Of a stretch of DNA of 15,787 nt, positions 13,911-15,787 are shown in pieces. The stretch's first letter is position 1, and each line of letters starts with the position of its first letter. The notes under the pieces were generated by a model. It was not told the origin of the DNA and searched no databases. It saw nothing but the letters and a program-made list of their open reading frames with translations. The DNA comes from Oscillospiraceae bacterium. Lineage in GTDB: Bacteria > Bacillota > Clostridia > Oscillospirales > UBA929. Position numbers and translations under genes: made by a program. The DNA is taken from NCBI GenBank assembly GCA_009784085.1, contig WRCJ01000032.1, positions 1-15,787 on the forward strand. The letters run 5' to 3'.

Positions 13911-14672
13911 ATGACTAGGCCGACCGTGATCAAGACACAAAACCTCTGCAAGTCGTTTATCCTGGGAAAAACCGGGCTGCATGTGCTGAAAAACTTGGAT
14001 ATCGAAATCTATGAGGGCGATTTTTCCGTCATCATGGGGAGTTCCGGATCGGGCAAATCCACGTTGCTGTACGCCTTGTCGAGCATGGACAGCGTGACGG
14101 GCGGCCGGGTCGAGGTGCTGGGGCGGGACATCACCGACATTCGCCCGAAAGAGCTGGAAGCCTTGCGCAAACAGGAGATCGCGTTTGTCTTCCAAAGCAT
14201 CAATCTGTTGCCGGACTTGACCGCATTTGAAAATGTCGCCTATTGCGGGTATAATGGGGGAGACGCCAAGAAAGCGGTCAACACGAGGGCGCGGGAACTG
14301 ATGGAGCGGTTCGGCCTGTGGGGCGACCAGAAAAAATATCCCAGCGAGATGTCCGGCGGGCAGCAACAGCGCGTAGCCATCGCCCGCGCGCTGATCAACA
14401 ACGCCAGGATCATCTTCGCGGACGAACCCACGGGCGCGTTGAACTCCTCGATGGGCGAGCAGGTGCTCGACACGCTGACCGAACTGAACGACGCCGGGCA
14501 AAACATCGTGATGGTCACGCATGACATGAAAGCGGCATCCCGCGCGAACCGCCTGCTGTACCTCAAGGATGGCCGCATCGTGGGGGATCTGGCTCTCGGG
14601 CGGTATGGGAAGGATGACGCGGGGCGCGAGGAAAAAATCTTCAATTATCTGAAAGAAAACCAATGGTTGTAG
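13911..14672 (+). CDS. MacB/LolD-type ABC transporter ATP-binding protein
   Basis: 253-residue ATPase for the FtsX-type permease. Walker A is GSSGSGKST (43-51), the Q-loop Gln is 95 (FVFQSINLLPDLTAFENV), the signature is SGGQQQRVAIARAL (148-161), Walker B is IIFADEPTGALN with D171-E172, and the H-loop His is 204. The D-loop residue that is usually Asp is Asn178, a variant found in this group. The start is ATG 13911 with AAAGGA about 10 bases upstream. It lies 56 bases after the permease stop in an AT-rich gap without a convincing promoter, so co-transcription is likely. The C-terminal extension (about 228-253) is charged and helical. Confidence 0.93.
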   Translation: MTRPTVIKTQNLCKSFILGKTGLHVLKNLDIEIYEGDFSVIMGSSGSGKSTLLYALSSMDSVTGGRVEVLGRDITDIRPKELEALRKQEIAFVFQSINLLPDLTAFENVAYCGYNGGDAKKAVNTRARELMERFGLWGDQKKYPSEMSGGQQQRVAIARALINNARIIFADEPTGALNSSMGEQVLDTLTELNDAGQNIVMVTHDMKAASRANRLLYLKDGRIVGDLALGRYGKDDAGREEKIFNYLKENQWL

Positions 14673-14732
14673 GGGTCGGCGCCCACAGCGGCCCGGTTGC
14701 CAGTCATTTCGAGGGAGATACAGGGAGATGCC

Positions 14733-15488
14733 ATGAACGAGACGATCCTTTTGGTGGAAGATGACCGCGACCTGTCTGACGTCGTGGCGGCGTACTTACA
14801 AAACGAGGGCCTTACCGTTGCCCAGGCGTTCACCGGGCCGGAGGCGCTGGAGATGTCCAGGCAGGCGCCGCAGGTCGTCTTGCTCGACATCATGCTGCCG
14901 GGGGTGGACGGCATCGAGCTATGCCGCCGAATCCGCGAGACATCCCGCGCGCCGATCATCATGATCTCCGCGAAGAATACCGACATGGATAAGCTGCTGT
15001 CGCTCGGGATGGGCGCGGACGATTATATGACAAAACCCTTTTCGTTGCCGGAACTGGCCGGGCGGATCAGGGCGCATCTGCGCCGCCACAACGTCTATGC
15101 CAAAGGCAGCGACAGCGGCAGCGTGACGAAGCGGCTAATATCCGCCGCGGCGGGAACGGATGGCGGCGGCGGTGTCGGCGGCGACGGAGGCGGAGGAGGT
15201 GGCGGCGGCGGTGCGCTGTTGATTGACGCTTTGGCTTATTCCGTTACCATGGGCGATACCCCTGTCCCGCTGACCGCCAAAGAGTTTCACCTGTTGGATT
15301 TCCTGAGCGCGCATCCGGGGCAGGTGTTTACGAAATCTCAGTTGATGGACGAGATTTGGGGCTATCACGAATATGTAGACGAAAACACCATCGCTGTGTA
15401 CATCGCGCGGCTACGCGAAAAGCTCACCCGTGCCCACGCGTTTCATATCAAGACCGTCTGGGGCGTTGGGTACAAGTGGGATGAATAG
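14733..15488 (+). CDS. OmpR-family response regulator with an unusual poly-glycine linker
   Basis: 251 residues. The receiver domain (about 3-118) has the acidic pocket Glu9-Asp10-Asp11, phospho-acceptor Asp52 (VVLLDIMLPG), Ser79 and Lys101. The winged-helix DNA-binding domain (about 160-251) ends in the typical VWGVGYKW. The joining linker (about 119-160) is much longer than usual and includes a run of 19 residues (142-160), nearly all glycine. The start is ATG 14733 with GGGAG about 7-8 bases upstream; an ATG at 14697 would add 12 unsupported residues. It overlaps the kinase start by 8 bp (ATGAATAG). It probably controls the ABC genes upstream, possibly through the 11-bp repeats at 11517-11560 (inference). 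Confidence 0.93.
   Translation: MNETILLVEDDRDLSDVVAAYLQNEGLTVAQAFTGPEALEMSRQAPQVVLLDIMLPGVDGIELCRRIRETSRAPIIMISAKNTDMDKLLSLGMGADDYMTKPFSLPELAGRIRAHLRRHNVYAKGSDSGSVTKRLISAAAGTDGGGGVGGDGGGGGGGGGALLIDALAYSVTMGDTPVPLTAKEFHLLDFLSAHPGQVFTKSQLMDEIWGYHEYVDENTIAVYIARLREKLTRAHAFHIKTVWGVGYKWDE
15162..15212 (+). repeat. GGN-codon run encoding the response-regulator glycine linker
   Basis: Seventeen codons, all glycine except one Val and one Asp, use mixed GGC, GGA and GGT codons. The tract is a likely slippage site: changes in multiples of three bases would alter linker length without breaking the frame. Confidence 0.85.
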
Positions 15489-15787
15489 GTATATCGTCAG
15501 AAGGACGCGGCGGTTTGCGGTTTTAGCCGGGGGCATGACGCTTGCCGTGGCGTTGTATATGGTGGCACTCCTCCTTTTTCCCTTCGGCCAGGAAAGCCGC
15601 GCCGCCGCCCGGATCGCGGCCCATGCATTGCAAAACGAGCTGGAGGGGCGGCTGGCGGACGGGCAGTCGGGCGGGCTGGCGGGCGGGCAGGCGGCGTGGC
15701 CCAAAAGCGACTTCGCTTATGCCGTTTATGACTTGCGCGGCCATATCCTCGCCTCCACGTTCCCGGAATACCAGAGAGATATCGACG
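15481..15787 (+). CDS. sensor histidine kinase, N-terminal part (cut by window end)
   Basis: The first 102 residues are visible and open to the edge. A basic start (MNRYIVRRTRR) leads into one hydrophobic helix (about 12-34), then an extracytoplasmic region containing a Gly/Ala/Gln-rich stretch (about 56-68) and the beginning of a PAS/Cache-like strand pattern (DFAYAVYDLRGHILAS). No kinase motifs are in view; the call rests on the 8-bp overlap with the OmpR-type regulator gene, the topology and the operon pattern. It is expected to sense an envelope signal and phosphorylate the regulator. Confidence 0.75.
   Translation, partial: MNRYIVRRTRRFAVLAGGMTLAVALYMVALLLFPFGQESRAAARIAAHALQNELEGRLADGQSGGLAGGQAAWPKSDFAYAVYDLRGHILASTFPEYQRDID
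15661..15687 (+). other. strict G-quadruplex motif in the kinase gene
   Basis: Five GGG runs at 15661, 15669, 15673, 15681 and 15685 have loops of 5, 1, 5 and 1 bases. They lie on the coding strand, so the mRNA could fold. The tract encodes the Gly/Gln-rich stretch of the extracytoplasmic region. Confidence 0.6.

Noticed and set aside
13551..14663. Minus-strand open frame (370 codons) opposite the second ABC ATPase gene
   Set aside because: It is antisense to a clear ATPase with all motifs and carries no recognisable domain.
1..15787. CRISPR array, tRNA, rRNA or complete insertion sequence
   Set aside because: No regularly spaced repeats with unique spacers, no tRNA-like cloverleaf and no transposase with terminal inverted repeats were found by eye.

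Overview
The window looks like a chromosomal segment of a GC-rich, motile member of the Bacillota, most likely Clostridia-like. Evidence for this includes strong GGAGG-type ribosome sites, a T-box riboswitch ahead of tryptophan genes, a sigma-D (flagellar-type) promoter ahead of a chemoreceptor gene, a BcrA-type ABC ATPase followed by a YxeA-like protein, and an Rpn-family PD-(D/E)XK nuclease. No rRNA, tRNA, CRISPR array or complete insertion sequence was seen.

Layout. (1) Positions 1-332: the end of an unrecognised possible reading frame, a long hairpin, and a good promoter. (2) 333-2759, plus strand: a three-gene operon with a BcrA-type ABC ATPase, a six-helix ABC-2 type permease, and a membrane-anchored protein whose first half resembles YxeA (DUF1093). 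(3) 2804-3694, minus strand: an AT-richer Rpn-like nuclease gene. (4) 3849-10211, minus strand: a tryptophan unit read from the right. It has a promoter, a T-box leader with a UGG (Trp) specifier and intrinsic terminator, then trpB, trpA, trpD, trpC and trpF, tightly overlapped. A soluble double-PAS chemoreceptor gene follows; it has its own sigma-D-type promoter, and no clear terminator separates it from trpF. (5) 10248-11408, minus strand: an orphan HipA-like kinase. (6) 11409-15787, plus strand: an FtsX-type permease, a MacB/LolD-type ATPase, an OmpR-family response regulator and the start of a sensor histidine kinase, cut by the window edge.

How the parts work together. The trp genes cover every step from anthranilate to tryptophan, but the anthranilate synthase genes trpE and trpG are not here and the gene order (BADCF) is not the usual EGDCFBA. 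Uncharged tRNA-Trp should prevent termination in the leader and switch the unit on. The right-hand block is a two-component-controlled ABC efflux or sensing module. Four AATT-headed units spaced exactly 11 bp apart lie just upstream of the permease gene and are a good candidate operator for the response regulator.

Points of most interest: the reordered trp operon without trpEG; a TrpD whose anthranilate-site motifs are altered; the chemoreceptor placed to receive both T-box read-through and flagellar-sigma transcription; the YxeA-like two-part protein; the 11-bp phased operator; and glycine-rich, G-run low-complexity tracts in three separate signalling or transport genes.
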